Below the pieces are notes generated by a model. That model saw nothing but the letters and a program-made list of their open reading frames with translations. It was not told the DNA's origin and did no database searches. The translations under genes were made by a program, and so were the position numbers. This document shows positions 25,646-35,314 of a stretch of 64,000 nucleotides of DNA, piece by piece (positions within the stretch are counted from its first letter, which is position 1; each line of letters begins with the position of its first letter). The DNA is from Brevundimonas vesicularis (GTDB lineage: Bacteria; Pseudomonadota; Alphaproteobacteria; Caulobacterales; Caulobacteraceae), in assembly GCF_027886425.1 (NCBI RefSeq), contig NZ_CP115671.1, forward strand, positions 1,798,001 through 1,862,000, read 5' to 3'.

Positions 25646-25740
25646 GGCGGCCTTGATAGTGCGCGCGGCGACGGGGCGAAACCATCAAAGCGCCGCGGTC
25701 ATGCTTGACGAGGGCGGCTGCGATGCGGCGAAAGACGGAA

Positions 25741-26796
25741 ATGCCCAAGACCTTGCAAATCGGCGATGTGACCGTGCCCGGCCAGGTGCTGATGGCGCCG
25801 ATGACCGGCGTGACCGACCTGCCGTTCCGCATGCTGGCCTCCAGACTGGGCGCCGCTTATGTCGCAACGGAGATGGTGGCGGCCAAGGAACTGGCGCGGG
25901 CGCGGCCGGACGTCGTGCGGCGCGCCGCCGTGGGAGCAGGTCTGCCGCTGACCGTCATCCAGCTTGTCGGACGTGATCCCGAACAGATGGGCGAGGGGGC
26001 GCGGATGGCGGAAAGGGCTGGGGCGGACATCGTCGATCTGAACTTCGGCTGTCCAGCCAAGGAGGTCACGGGCTCGGCCGCCGGTTCGGCCCTGATGCGG
26101 ACGCCCGATCTGGCCTGTCGGATCATGGAGGCGGCGGTCAAGGCGACCGATCGGCCGGTGACGGTCAAGATGCGGCTGGGCTGGGACGAGGAGAGCCGGA
26201 ACGCCGCGGAACTGGCTCGCCGCGCGGAAGCGATCGGCGTCAAGGCCGTCACGGTGCATGGCCGCACGCGAAAACAGTTCTACACTGGGCAAGCGGATTG
26301 GGACGCGGTCGGGACGGTAAAGGCGGCGGTCGGCATTCCCGTCATCGTCAATGGCGACATCATCACCGCCTATGAAGCGCGCCAGGCCTTGGCGCAGTCC
26401 AGCGCGGACGGGCTGATGCTGGGACGTGGCGTCTATGGCCGGCCATGGCTGGCGGCGCATCTGGAGCGGGCGCTGGTCGATGGTGTGGCGCTGGAGGAAC
26501 CCGGACCTGAAGAGCGTCTGGCGATCGTGATCGAGCATCTGCGGGCGTCGGCCGACTTCTACGGCCTGCCTCTAGGTTTGAAGATGTTCCGCAAACATCT
26601 GGGCTGGTACATCGAACAGGCGCCGTGGCCGGCCGATCCGCAACACCGTCGCGAGGCGAAGGCAAGAATTTGCCGCCTGGACGATCCGATGGCCGTCGAA
26701 GACGCCATGCACGAACTGTGGCGGCCGGATTTGCCTCGGTTGGGTAAGTCTGCTGTTGAAAATGGGCCACAGGTGTTGGAGACTGCTGTGGCATGA
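25741..26796 (+). CDS. dusB: tRNA-dihydrouridine synthase DusB (NifR3)
   Basis: The flavoenzyme reduces uridine in the tRNA D-loop. ATG 25741, after AGACGGAA, gives MPKTLQIGDVTVPGQVLMAP and 351 residues; in-frame starts at 25705 and 25723 are possible. Motifs: APMTGVTDLPFR, DLNFGCPAKEVTG with catalytic Cys, TVKMRLGW, VHGRTRKQFYTG, IPVIVNGDI and LMLGRGVYGRPW. It leads directly into ntrY (ATGA overlap), without ntrB-ntrC between. Confidence 0.95.
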   Translation: MPKTLQIGDVTVPGQVLMAPMTGVTDLPFRMLASRLGAAYVATEMVAAKELARARPDVVRRAAVGAGLPLTVIQLVGRDPEQMGEGARMAERAGADIVDLNFGCPAKEVTGSAAGSALMRTPDLACRIMEAAVKATDRPVTVKMRLGWDEESRNAAELARRAEAIGVKAVTVHGRTRKQFYTGQADWDAVGTVKAAVGIPVIVNGDIITAYEARQALAQSSADGLMLGRGVYGRPWLAAHLERALVDGVALEEPGPEERLAIVIEHLRASADFYGLPLGLKMFRKHLGWYIEQAPWPADPQHRREAKARICRLDDPMAVEDAMHELWRPDLPRLGKSAVENGPQVLETAVA

Positions 26797-29063
26797 CGGA
26801 TACGCCTTCAGCACGCACCGCTTCGCCCGACCTCGCGTCGGACGACGGGTCGTTCTGGGGGTGGGTCGATAGCGAACGGGCGCGGACCGGCTTCGGATTG
26901 GCGTTCTTTCTGGCTGTCGCGATCACGGCGGCGGCCATCTGGCTGGTGGCGGTCGCGCCGGGAGCCACATCAGGGTCGGCGCGCGGATCGAGCAGCCAGA
27001 TCGCCCTGATCGTGCTGGCGGCCAATCTGCTTCTGATTTCCGGCCTGGCCATCATTGTCGGCCGGCGCGTGCTGACTTTGGTGCGCAGCACCGACGAAGC
27101 CGGATCGCGCCTTCACCTGAGGTTCGTCGCCCTGTTCTCGATGGTGGCCCTGGTCCCGTCGGTGCTGATCGCCCTGGTGTTCGGCGTCCTGGTCAATCGA
27201 GGCGTAGACCAATGGTTCAGCGAGAACGTGAAATCGTCGGTCGACAACGGCGCGATCATCGGTCGCGCCTATGTCCGCGACGTGGCCAGTTCGATGGATG
27301 CGGATTTGGTCACGATCTCGGATCAGTTGGACAGCGCGAGAGGACTGTTTGACGACCGCATCCAGTTCAACGCCGCCTTGGCGCAGGTTGGCGACATTTT
27401 CCGATACCCGGCCATCTATATTGTCAACGGCAACGGCGAAGTTCTGGCGCGAGCCGAGCAACCCGGCGCGCCGCCTTATCTGGCGCCGCCGCGCAGCTAT
27501 ATCGAGGCCGCCGGGCAGGACGGCAAACCGCCTACTGACGTTACCCAGAATCCCGATACCGTACGCTCCATCATCGCTCTGCCGGCGTATGGAGACGCCT
27601 ACCTCTATCTCGTCCGTCCCCTCCAAGAGGGACTGATCGCGCGGATGAACGCGTCGGATCAGTCGATCCAGGCCTATCGCGAGGCGGAGGAGAGCCGCGC
27701 TCGGATCCAGTCCGCCTTCATCCTCAGCTATCTCGAGACGGCGCTGCTGGTGCTGGTGGGCGCGGTGTGGCTGGGAATGTCGGCGGCCAGCAGCATCTCC
27801 GCGCCGATCGGTCGGTTGGTGAAGGCGGCGGGACAAGTCGCGGGCGGCGACTTCACCGCTCGGGTCGACAGCGAAGGCGCCCCGGCCGAAATCGCCACTC
27901 TGTCGGACGCCTTCAACCGCATGACCGGCGATCTGCAGGCGCAGCAGGCGGCGCTGAAGGCCGCGAGCGACGAGGCGCACGACCGCAGCCGTTTCATCGA
28001 GACCGTGCTGTCGGGCGTCAGCGCCGGGGTTATCGGCCTGGACAAGCGTGGGCGGGTGTCGGCCATCAATGACAGCGCCCTGCAACTGCTTCACATCGAC
28101 GACGTCGAGGTTCTAGGTCACGAACTCGCGGCGCTGTCTCCAGAACTTAGCGATCTGGTGCGGCGCGCTGAGGCCCATATCGAGGAAGACATCGACGTCA
28201 GCCGAGGCGGCGATACGCGGCGGCTGCGCGTTCGGATCGAGGGTGGTCTGGGCGGCGAGATGGTCCTGACCTTCGACGACATCACCCGCTTGGTGACGGC
28301 CCAGCGAAACGCGGCTTGGCGCGACGTGGCCCGTCGCATCGCCCATGAGATCAAGAACCCGCTGACGCCGATCCAGCTGTCGGCAGAGCGACTGAAACGG
28401 AAATATCGCGCGCGGATCGGCGAGGATGTCGAAATCTTCGACCGGTGCACCGACACCATCATCCGCCAGGTCGGAGACATCGGCCGCATGGTCGATGAGT
28501 TCTCTTCCTTTGCTCGCATGCCAGCGCCGCGTTTCGCGCCCGAGAACCCGGCCGAAATGTTGCGCGAGGCGGTGTTCGCCCAACGGGTCGCCGCGCCGGA
28601 CATCGTGGTCGACATCACCGAGCCCCTGCCGATGGCGAACATGCAGGCCGACGGCCGTATGGTGGGACAGGCGCTGATCAACATCCTCAAGAACGCGGGC
28701 GAATCGGTTGCGGCGCAACGGCTTGCGGCGGGTGAGGCAGCGGCGTCGGACCGTGCGGGCGTCATCGCGTCGCTGACGATCGAGGACGGCTTCGCCACCT
28801 TCGTCATCGAGGACGACGGCGTGGGTCTGCCGGCTCGCGACCGCGATCGCCTGACCGAACCCTATGTGACCACGCGCGAGAAGGGCACGGGCCTGGGCCT
28901 GGCCATCGTCAAACGCATTTGCGAGGACCACGGTGGCGAGCTGAAGCTGGCCGACGCCAAGACCCTGCGCGGCGCACGCGTGTGCATGATCTTCCCCCTG
29001 AAACCCCACGGTAAAGGCGGCGAGGGCGCGGAGCGCAAGCTCCAGACCCTGGCCGCCGAATAG
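26793..29063 (+). CDS. ntrY: Sensor histidine kinase NtrY
   Basis: The 756-residue kinase has about three N-terminal membrane segments (residues 35-130), a periplasmic/sensor region, another membrane segment near 310, a HAMP domain (SAPIGRLVKAAGQVAGGDF), a PAS-like domain (IETVLSGVSAGVIGLDKRG), the H-box ARRIAHEIKNPLTPIQLSAE with His near residue 519, and ATPase boxes NILKNAGESV, DDGVGLPARD and GTGLGLAIVKRI. Partner of NtrX, in nitrogen-, redox- or envelope-related control. Confidence 0.95.
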   Translation: MTDTPSARTASPDLASDDGSFWGWVDSERARTGFGLAFFLAVAITAAAIWLVAVAPGATSGSARGSSSQIALIVLAANLLLISGLAIIVGRRVLTLVRSTDEAGSRLHLRFVALFSMVALVPSVLIALVFGVLVNRGVDQWFSENVKSSVDNGAIIGRAYVRDVASSMDADLVTISDQLDSARGLFDDRIQFNAALAQVGDIFRYPAIYIVNGNGEVLARAEQPGAPPYLAPPRSYIEAAGQDGKPPTDVTQNPDTVRSIIALPAYGDAYLYLVRPLQEGLIARMNASDQSIQAYREAEESRARIQSAFILSYLETALLVLVGAVWLGMSAASSISAPIGRLVKAAGQVAGGDFTARVDSEGAPAEIATLSDAFNRMTGDLQAQQAALKAASDEAHDRSRFIETVLSGVSAGVIGLDKRGRVSAINDSALQLLHIDDVEVLGHELAALSPELSDLVRRAEAHIEEDIDVSRGGDTRRLRVRIEGGLGGEMVLTFDDITRLVTAQRNAAWRDVARRIAHEIKNPLTPIQLSAERLKRKYRARIGEDVEIFDRCTDTIIRQVGDIGRMVDEFSSFARMPAPRFAPENPAEMLREAVFAQRVAAPDIVVDITEPLPMANMQADGRMVGQALINILKNAGESVAAQRLAAGEAAASDRAGVIASLTIEDGFATFVIEDDGVGLPARDRDRLTEPYVTTREKGTGLGLAIVKRICEDHGGELKLADAKTLRGARVCMIFPLKPHGKGGEGAERKLQTLAAE

Positions 29064-29072
29064 CGAGGCAAG

Positions 29073-30479
29073 ATGCGACCAACCGGTTCCGACATTCTCG
29101 TTGTCGACGACGAGGCCGACATCCGCGACCTGGTGTCCGGCCTGCTTGAGGACGAGGGCCATGCCGTGCGCGTCGCCGCAAACTCCGACGAGGCCCTGGC
29201 GGCGATCCGGGCAAGGAAGCCGTCGCTGGCGATCCTGGACATCTGGATGCAGGGCGGCGGGCTGGACGGGCTGGAACTGCTGGAGGTCGTCAAGGAACTG
29301 GATCCTGATCTGCCGGTCGTGATGATTTCCGGTCACGGTAACATCGAGACGGCGGTGACGGCGCTGAAGCGCGGCGCCTATGACTTCATCGAAAAGCCGT
29401 TCAAGTCGGATCGGCTGGTTGTCGTGGTCGAACGCGCCATTGAGGCTGCGACGCTGAGGCGCGAGAACCGCCGCCTTCGCGCGGCGACCATGACACCGTC
29501 CGGTCTGATCGGCCGATCACAGGCTGCGCAGGCCTTGCGCAGCACCATCACCAAGGTGGCCCAGGCCAACAGTCGGGTTCTGATCGCCGGACCGGCCGGC
29601 TCGGGCAAGGAGCTGGTGGCGCGTCAGATCCACGAAGCCAGTCCGCGCGCCCGCGCCGAGTTCGTCGCGATTTCGGCCGCCGGCATGACGCCGGAACGTC
29701 TGGATGTCGAACTGTTCGGCGAGGAGGGCCAGGACGGCCGTCCGCGCAAGATCGGCGTGTTCGAACGCGCCCACAACGGCACGCTGTATCTGGACGAAAT
29801 CAGCGACATGCCGCGCGAGAGCCAGAGCCGTATCCTGCGCGTTCTGGTCGATCAGCGGTTCCGCCGGGTCGGCGGAGAGCAGGACGTGCAGGTCGATGTC
29901 CGCGTCGTGACGTCGACCTCGCGCGATCTGAAGGCCGAGATCGCAGAGGGACGTTTCCGCGAAGACCTGTTCCACCGTCTGAATGTGGTGCCGATCCGTG
30001 TCCCGCCGCTGTCGGAACGGCGCGAGGACATCGCCGAACTGGTCGAATATTTCGTCGACACGATCAGCGCCTCGCAAGGGCTGCCCAAACGCATCGTCGG
30101 GGACGATGCGGTGGCGGTGCTGCAAGTCCACCCGTGGCCCGGCAACATCCGTCAGCTGCGCAACAATATCGAGCGTCTGCTGATCCTGGCGACCGGCGAT
30201 CCGGCGGAAACGATCACCGCCGACATGCTGCCGCAGGAGGTGGCGACCTCTAACGGCGGGACGGCGAACCTGGGCGGCGAGCGCACCATCGCCCTGCCGC
30301 TGCGGGAGGCGCGCGAGGTCTTCGAGCGGGAGTATCTGGCGGCGCAGATCATGCGGTTCGGCGGCAATATCTCGCGCACCGCCGCCTTCATCGGCATGGA
30401 GCGATCGGCCCTGCATAGAAAGCTGAAGTCGCTGGGCGTCTCGCCAGCGCGCGGCGGCGATGAAGAAGAGCCGGCCTGA
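29073..30479 (+). CDS. ntrX: NtrX response regulator (sigma-54 activator family, GAFTGA-less)
   Basis: The 468-residue protein has a receiver domain (VDDEADIRDLVSG; phospho-Asp in LAILDIWMQGGG), an AAA+ domain (GPAGSGKELVARQIH Walker A; GTLYLDEISDM Walker B) and a Fis-type HTH (NISRTAAFIGMERSALHRKL). Where sigma-54 activators have GAFTGA, this protein reads ELFGEEGQDGRPRKIGVFER, so contact with sigma-54 is not expected; NtrX proteins of alphaproteobacteria are known to differ here. Follows ntrY by 9 bases. Confidence 0.95.
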   Translation: MRPTGSDILVVDDEADIRDLVSGLLEDEGHAVRVAANSDEALAAIRARKPSLAILDIWMQGGGLDGLELLEVVKELDPDLPVVMISGHGNIETAVTALKRGAYDFIEKPFKSDRLVVVVERAIEAATLRRENRRLRAATMTPSGLIGRSQAAQALRSTITKVAQANSRVLIAGPAGSGKELVARQIHEASPRARAEFVAISAAGMTPERLDVELFGEEGQDGRPRKIGVFERAHNGTLYLDEISDMPRESQSRILRVLVDQRFRRVGGEQDVQVDVRVVTSTSRDLKAEIAEGRFREDLFHRLNVVPIRVPPLSERREDIAELVEYFVDTISASQGLPKRIVGDDAVAVLQVHPWPGNIRQLRNNIERLLILATGDPAETITADMLPQEVATSNGGTANLGGERTIALPLREAREVFEREYLAAQIMRFGGNISRTAAFIGMERSALHRKLKSLGVSPARGGDEEEPA

Positions 30480-31339
30480 TGTCACGCGTCGCCTATGTGA
30501 ATGGCGCGTATAGCGCGCATGGCGAGGCCGTGGTCCATATCGAGGATCGCGGTTTCCAGTTTGCAGACGGCGTCTATGAGGTCTGGTCGGTCTTCGACGG
30601 GAGGCTGGGCGATTTCGAAGGTCATATGAGCCGCCTTCACCGCAGTCTGAACGAACTGAAGATCGACATTCCGATGAGCGCCGGCGCCTTGGGCGTCGTT
30701 CTGCGCGAGACCGTGCGGCGCAATCGTGTGCGCAACGGCATGGTCTATCTGCAGATCACACGCGGCACGGCGCCACGCGATCATGGCTTTCCGGTCGATG
30801 TCGCGCCCAGTGTTGTCGTGACCGCCAAGTCGATCGATCCGGCGCGGAGTCAGCGTCTGGCGCAAAACGGCGCGGCCGGCGTCACCCAGCCCGATATTCG
30901 CTGGGGGCGTTGCGATATAAAGACCGTCGGTCTCTTGCCGAATGTGCTGGCCAAACAGGCGGCGCGCGAGCGCGGAGCCTACGAGTGCCTGATGTATGAC
31001 GACATGGGTCTGATCACCGAAGGCGCATCGACCAATGCGTGGATCGTGGATGAGGACGGCAGGCTGAGAACGCGGGACATCCAAGCCAATATCCTGCGGG
31101 GCGTCACGCGAGCAGCCGTCATCGAGCTCGCCGCCGCCGAGGGTGTCGAACTGGAAGAACGCGCCTTCTCGGTCGATGAAGCGAAACGGGCGCGGGAGGT
31201 GTTCGTGACCGCCGCCAGCGCCTTCGTCATGCCGCTGGTTTCGCTGGACGGCGTGAAGATCGGCAACGGCCAGCCCGGCCCGGTGGCGACCCGCCTGCGA
31301 GAACTCTATCTTGAACAGGCGCGTCGAGGGGCCATTTAG
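30479..31339 (+). CDS. dat: D-amino-acid aminotransferase (class IV PLP)
   Basis: The 286-residue protein begins AYVNGAYSAHGEAVVHIEDRG, then FADGVYEVWSVFDG, LQITRGTAPRDH, and CDIKTVGLLPNVLAKQAA with the PLP lysine near residue 145. LITEGASTNAWIV and NILRGVTRAAVIELA complete the class IV pattern close to D-alanine transaminase. It would interconvert D-Ala and D-Glu, linking nitrogen control genes with wall precursors. It overlaps ntrX by one base (TGATG). Branched-chain aminotransferase is less likely at this size. Confidence 0.85.
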   Translation: MSRVAYVNGAYSAHGEAVVHIEDRGFQFADGVYEVWSVFDGRLGDFEGHMSRLHRSLNELKIDIPMSAGALGVVLRETVRRNRVRNGMVYLQITRGTAPRDHGFPVDVAPSVVVTAKSIDPARSQRLAQNGAAGVTQPDIRWGRCDIKTVGLLPNVLAKQAARERGAYECLMYDDMGLITEGASTNAWIVDEDGRLRTRDIQANILRGVTRAAVIELAAAEGVELEERAFSVDEAKRAREVFVTAASAFVMPLVSLDGVKIGNGQPGPVATRLRELYLEQARRGAI

Positions 31340-31440
31340 GGCGTTGCCCGAGCGGCCGGGCGGCGGTTAAGGTCGCGGTTGGCTGCATCGGCCCCGCCGC
31401 TCCCACGGCGATGAACAACGAAGAACAGGAAAAACCTGCC

Positions 31441-31686
31441 ATGTCGCAAGACAAACGTCAGAACCTTCAGGACACCTTCCTCAACTCGGTCCGCAAGACC
31501 AAGACGCCGCTGACCATCTTCCTGGTCAATGGGGTCAAGTTGCAGGGCATCGTGACCTGGTTCGACAACTTCTGTGTCCTGCTGCGCCGCGATGGCCAGT
31601 CCCAGCTGGTGTACAAACACGCCATCTCAACCATCATGCCGTCCGCGCCCGTGCAGCTGTACGAGCCCGACGCCGAAGAAGACTGA
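31441..31686 (+). CDS. hfq: RNA chaperone Hfq
   Basis: ATG 31441, with CAGGAAAA about 10 bases upstream, gives MSQDKRQNLQDTFLNSVRKT and 81 residues; ATG 31411 is in frame but less likely. The Sm1 motif (TIFLVNGVKLQGIVTWFDNF) and Sm2 (YKHAISTIMP) are complete. It supports sRNA-mRNA pairing. hflX follows directly with a TTG start. Confidence 0.97.
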   Translation: MSQDKRQNLQDTFLNSVRKTKTPLTIFLVNGVKLQGIVTWFDNFCVLLRRDGQSQLVYKHAISTIMPSAPVQLYEPDAEED

Positions 31687-33000
31687 TTGACCCAAAAACT
31701 GATCGACCACACCGTCCCGCTGATCCGGGCGGTCGTCATTCACCCCGACCGACGCTCGGACAGTCCCCGGCTGGCGAGCGAACGGCTTGAGGAGGCGGCG
31801 GGCCTTGCTCGCGCGCTGGACCTCGACGTGCGCGCCGAAGAGATCGTGCGGCTGCGCAGCACCACGCCTGCGACCCTGTTCGGCACGGGCAAGGTCGAGG
31901 AACTGGCCGCGCTCGTGCGCGCCGCAGACGCCGAAGCCGTCATCATCGACGACGCCCTGACACCGGTGCAGCAGCGCAATCTCGAAAAGGCGTGGGAGGT
32001 GAAGGTCATCGACCGCACCGGCCTGATCCTGGAAATCTTCGGCCGTCGCGCGCGGACCAAGGAGGGGCGGCTTCAGGTCGAGTTGGCACGGCTGGATTAT
32101 GAGCGTTCGCGTCTTGTGCGGACCTGGACCCACCTTGAGCGGCAACGTGGCGGCACCGGTTCAACCGGCGGGCCCGGCGAAACCCAAATCGAGCTGGACC
32201 GGCGTCTGATCGCCGACCGGATCGTCAGGCTGAAGGCCGAGCTGGAAGAGGTGCGGCGCACGCGCGGCCTGCACCGCAAACAGCGTCAGAAGGCGCCGTT
32301 CCCGACGATCGCTCTGGTCGGCTACACCAACGCCGGCAAGTCAACGCTGTTCAACAGGCTGACGGGATCAGAGGTCTTCGCCAAGGACCTGCTGTTCGCC
32401 ACCCTGGACACGACCCAGCGCACCATCCGGCTGCCGCAAGGACGACCGGCCATCGTGGCAGACACGGTCGGCTTCATCTCTGATCTGCCGCATGAATTGG
32501 TCGAGAGCTTCCGCGCCACGCTGGAGGAGGTCGGCGAGGCCGATCTGATCCTGCACGTCCGCGACATCGCCTCGCCCGACAGCGCCGCCCAGGCCAAGGA
32601 CGTCGAGGCCGTGCTGAAACAGATCGAGACGCCAGAGGGCAAGACGCGCCGGGTGCTGGAAGTCTGGAACAAGATCGATCTGCTGGACGACGAGGCGCGC
32701 GACACCGTGCTGGGTCAGGCCGAACGGTTGGCGAAGGACGGTGAAGCGGTCGCCGTCTCAGCCTGGACGGGCGAGGGGATCGAGCCTCTGCGCCAGATCA
32801 TCGCCGGCCTGATCGACGATGATCCCGAGACGCAGCTGACGCTGGAGCCGCATCAGGGCGACGCCCTGGCGTGGCTGTACGAACATGGTCGGGTCACGGC
32901 GCGCGATGCGGACGAGCTTGGCCGTACTCACGTCACGGTGCGGCTGCATCCTGCGGCGCTGGGGCGATTCGAGCGCCTGTATCCCGACCTGACCGACTGA
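31687..33000 (+). CDS. hflX: GTPase HflX
   Basis: The 437-residue protein binds and splits ribosomes. TTG 31687 is adjacent to the hfq stop. It has the glycine-rich RGGTGSTGGPGETQIELDRR segment shared by HflX proteins, then G1 GYTNAGKSTLFNRLTG, G3 DTVGFI and G4 NKIDLL. The hfq-hflX order is widely conserved. Confidence 0.95.
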   Translation: MTQKLIDHTVPLIRAVVIHPDRRSDSPRLASERLEEAAGLARALDLDVRAEEIVRLRSTTPATLFGTGKVEELAALVRAADAEAVIIDDALTPVQQRNLEKAWEVKVIDRTGLILEIFGRRARTKEGRLQVELARLDYERSRLVRTWTHLERQRGGTGSTGGPGETQIELDRRLIADRIVRLKAELEEVRRTRGLHRKQRQKAPFPTIALVGYTNAGKSTLFNRLTGSEVFAKDLLFATLDTTQRTIRLPQGRPAIVADTVGFISDLPHELVESFRATLEEVGEADLILHVRDIASPDSAAQAKDVEAVLKQIETPEGKTRRVLEVWNKIDLLDDEARDTVLGQAERLAKDGEAVAVSAWTGEGIEPLRQIIAGLIDDDPETQLTLEPHQGDALAWLYEHGRVTARDADELGRTHVTVRLHPAALGRFERLYPDLTD

Positions 33001-33006
33001 GGCTTC

Positions 33007-34644
33007 ATGCATCTGATCGAAACCGTCCTGCTTCTGCTGTTGGCCGTGGTGGTGTCGGGTTCGATCGCGCGGATCACGCGCATCGCCTTGCCTCTGGTTC
33101 AGATCGGGCTGGGCGCCGCCATCGTGCTGATCACGGGCAAGACGGTCGATCTTGAGCCGGACATTTTCTTTCTGCTGTTCCTGCCGCCCCTGCTGTTTCT
33201 GGATGGCTGGCGAATTCCCAAGGAAGATCTGTTTCGCGACCGGGCGGTGATCCTCGAGCTGGCGCTGGGGCTGGTGCTGTTCACCGTCGTCGGTCTGGGT
33301 TTCCTGATCTGGTGGATGATCCCGGAGATGCCCCTGCCGGTGGCCTTCGCCCTGGCCGCCATCCTGTCGCCGACCGATCCCATCGCGGTTCAGGCCATTG
33401 CGGCGCGGGCGCCCATCCCCAAGCGCCTGATGCACATTCTGGAAGGCGAGTCGCTGTTGAACGATGCGACGGGCCTGACCTGCATGCGGATCGCGGTCGC
33501 CGCCGCGACGACTGGCGCGTTTTCGATCGGCCATGCGGTCGGCACGTTCGTTTGGCTGGCCCTGGTCGGGGTCGCCGTCGGCGTTCTGGTCACCATGGCC
33601 ATCAGCTACGCCAAGAGCTTCGTCAGCCGCCGCTGGGGCGAGGACGTGGGCGCGCAGATTCTGATCAGCCTGCTGATCCCGTTTGCTGCCTATCTGGTCG
33701 CGGAAGAACTGCATGCGTCCGGCATTCTGGCGGCGGTTGCGGCCGGGGTGACGATGAGTTTCACCGAACGTGGAGGCATCGCCGGGCAGTCGATGGCGAT
33801 GACGCGGATCCGGCGCAGCGTCGTGTGGGACACGGTTCAGTTCGTCGCCAACGGAATCATCTTCGTCATCCTGGGCGAACAGATGCCCTCGATCATGTCG
33901 AGAGCGGCCGAGGTGGTGGCGGGCACCAGCCGACCCGAGGTCTGGTGGCTGGCGGTCTATGTGTTCGGCATCGTCGCCACCCTGGCGGCGTTGCGGTTCG
34001 TCTGGGTTTGGACCTCGCTGAAGCTGACCCTGTTTCGCCGCCGCCATCGCGGTCCGCCGGCCAAGGTCGGTCTGCGGCTGACCATGGTGATGTCTCTGGC
34101 GGGCGTGCGGGGCGCGATCACTCTGGCGGGTATTCTGACCCTGCCGTTCGCCTTGGGCGACGGGTCGCCGATGCCGTCGCGGAACCTCGCGATCTTCCTC
34201 GCGGCAGGCGTGATCGTGGTGTCGCTTGTGCTGGCGACCTTCGCCTTGCCCCGCCTGCTGAAGAACGTCGAACTGCCGCCAGAGCCTTCGCATGAGCAGG
34301 AAGAAGATCGCGGTCGGGTCGCCGCCGCCTCGGCCGCCATCCGCGCCATCGAGGACGCCTCGCACGCCATGGCGGAGGGCAAGTCCAACCCTGACCTCTA
34401 TTCCGACATCGCTGGCCGGATCATGGAGACCTATCGCCAGCGGATCGAGACCCACACCCGCACGGACGAGGAAGACGCAGCCCTGACGCGCAAGATGGAC
34501 GACATCGAGCGGCGTCTTTGGCTTGCAGGGCTGGCCGCCGAGCGAGAAGAGTTACGTCGGTTGCTGAGGGCGCGTCAGCTGGACGAGGTGACGGCCAAGA
34601 AGCTGTTCCGTGACGTCGATCTACAGGAACTGCGTTACCTCTGA
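33007..34644 (+). CDS. CPA1-family Na+/H+ antiporter
   Basis: The 545-residue protein has about 12 membrane segments (residues 1-420) and a long cytoplasmic tail rich in Arg/Glu. Ion-site motifs include ALAAILSPTDPIAVQAI and the ND pair in GESLLNDATGL, as well as LTMVMSLAGVRGAITLAG. It exchanges cytoplasmic cations for protons in the inner membrane. It is the last gene of the dusB-to-hflX run, 6 bases after hflX. Confidence 0.92.
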   Translation: MHLIETVLLLLLAVVVSGSIARITRIALPLVQIGLGAAIVLITGKTVDLEPDIFFLLFLPPLLFLDGWRIPKEDLFRDRAVILELALGLVLFTVVGLGFLIWWMIPEMPLPVAFALAAILSPTDPIAVQAIAARAPIPKRLMHILEGESLLNDATGLTCMRIAVAAATTGAFSIGHAVGTFVWLALVGVAVGVLVTMAISYAKSFVSRRWGEDVGAQILISLLIPFAAYLVAEELHASGILAAVAAGVTMSFTERGGIAGQSMAMTRIRRSVVWDTVQFVANGIIFVILGEQMPSIMSRAAEVVAGTSRPEVWWLAVYVFGIVATLAALRFVWVWTSLKLTLFRRRHRGPPAKVGLRLTMVMSLAGVRGAITLAGILTLPFALGDGSPMPSRNLAIFLAAGVIVVSLVLATFALPRLLKNVELPPEPSHEQEEDRGRVAAASAAIRAIEDASHAMAEGKSNPDLYSDIAGRIMETYRQRIETHTRTDEEDAALTRKMDDIERRLWLAGLAAEREELRRLLRARQLDEVTAKKLFRDVDLQELRYL

Positions 34645-34647
34645 CGC

Positions 34648-35304
34648 TCAGCGATCCATGAAGGCGGAGACGGCTGCATAGCTGTCGGCGATGTGGTGGG
34701 CGCCGCGCGCCATCAGGCGCTCGGCATGGCCGTCGCGAACATGGCCGCCCGCCGTCAGTCCCACGACCGTCATGCCGGCCGCGACGCCTGCGGTGACGCC
34801 CGCCTCGCTGTCTTCGATCACCAGGACGCGCGTCGGATCGACGCCCATGGCGTCGGCGGCGTGCAGGAAGATGTCCGGGTGGGGCTTGCCGCGCTCGACC
34901 ACCAGGCCGGTAAAGACCGCGCCGTCGAAATGATCCGTCAGGCCGAACAGGTTTAGGCCCACGCCGATCCAGTCGGGGCCGCTGGACGAGGCGATGCAGC
35001 GGGGCTCGGGTCGGGCGGCGACGAAGTCCAGCAGACCGGGCACGGGTTCAAGCTGCTGCGGCGCGCGCCGGCGACAGGTCGCAAACCATGTGGTGTGGAA
35101 GTCGTCGGGGCAGGCACGACCCAAGGCCGCCTCAACGACCGGCCGATTGTCGCGCCAGCGCTTGCCCGTATAGGCGGCCAGCACGTCGTCGAGCGAGGTC
35201 GGCAGGCCGATGGCGGTCAGTTGCTCGGCCATGACGGTGCTGTTCAGCACCTCGCTGTCGGCGACGACGCCGTCGTAGTCGAAAATGATCAGGTCGTAGG
35301 TCAC
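34648..35304 (-). CDS. HAD-superfamily hydrolase (phosphatase/phosphoglucomutase-like)
   Basis: GTG at 35302-35304 starts MTYDLIIFDYDGVVADSEVL with the nucleophile Asp motif DYDGV; SSSGPDW, RGKPHPDIFL and VIEDSEAGVTAG are motifs II-IV. It has 218 residues with a helical cap. The substrate is unknown; sequence is near YieH/GPP-type phosphatases. It lies 10 bases after mazG. Confidence 0.88.
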   Translation of the reverse strand: MTYDLIIFDYDGVVADSEVLNSTVMAEQLTAIGLPTSLDDVLAAYTGKRWRDNRPVVEAALGRACPDDFHTTWFATCRRRAPQQLEPVPGLLDFVAARPEPRCIASSSGPDWIGVGLNLFGLTDHFDGAVFTGLVVERGKPHPDIFLHAADAMGVDPTRVLVIEDSEAGVTAGVAAGMTVVGLTAGGHVRDGHAERLMARGAHHIADSYAAVSAFMDR

Positions 35305-35314
35305 GCGCGGTCGC

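Noticed and set aside
32758..34455. 565-aa minus-strand frame
   Set aside because: Antisense to hflX and the CPA1 antiporter; low-complexity Gln/Arg/Asp text without domains.
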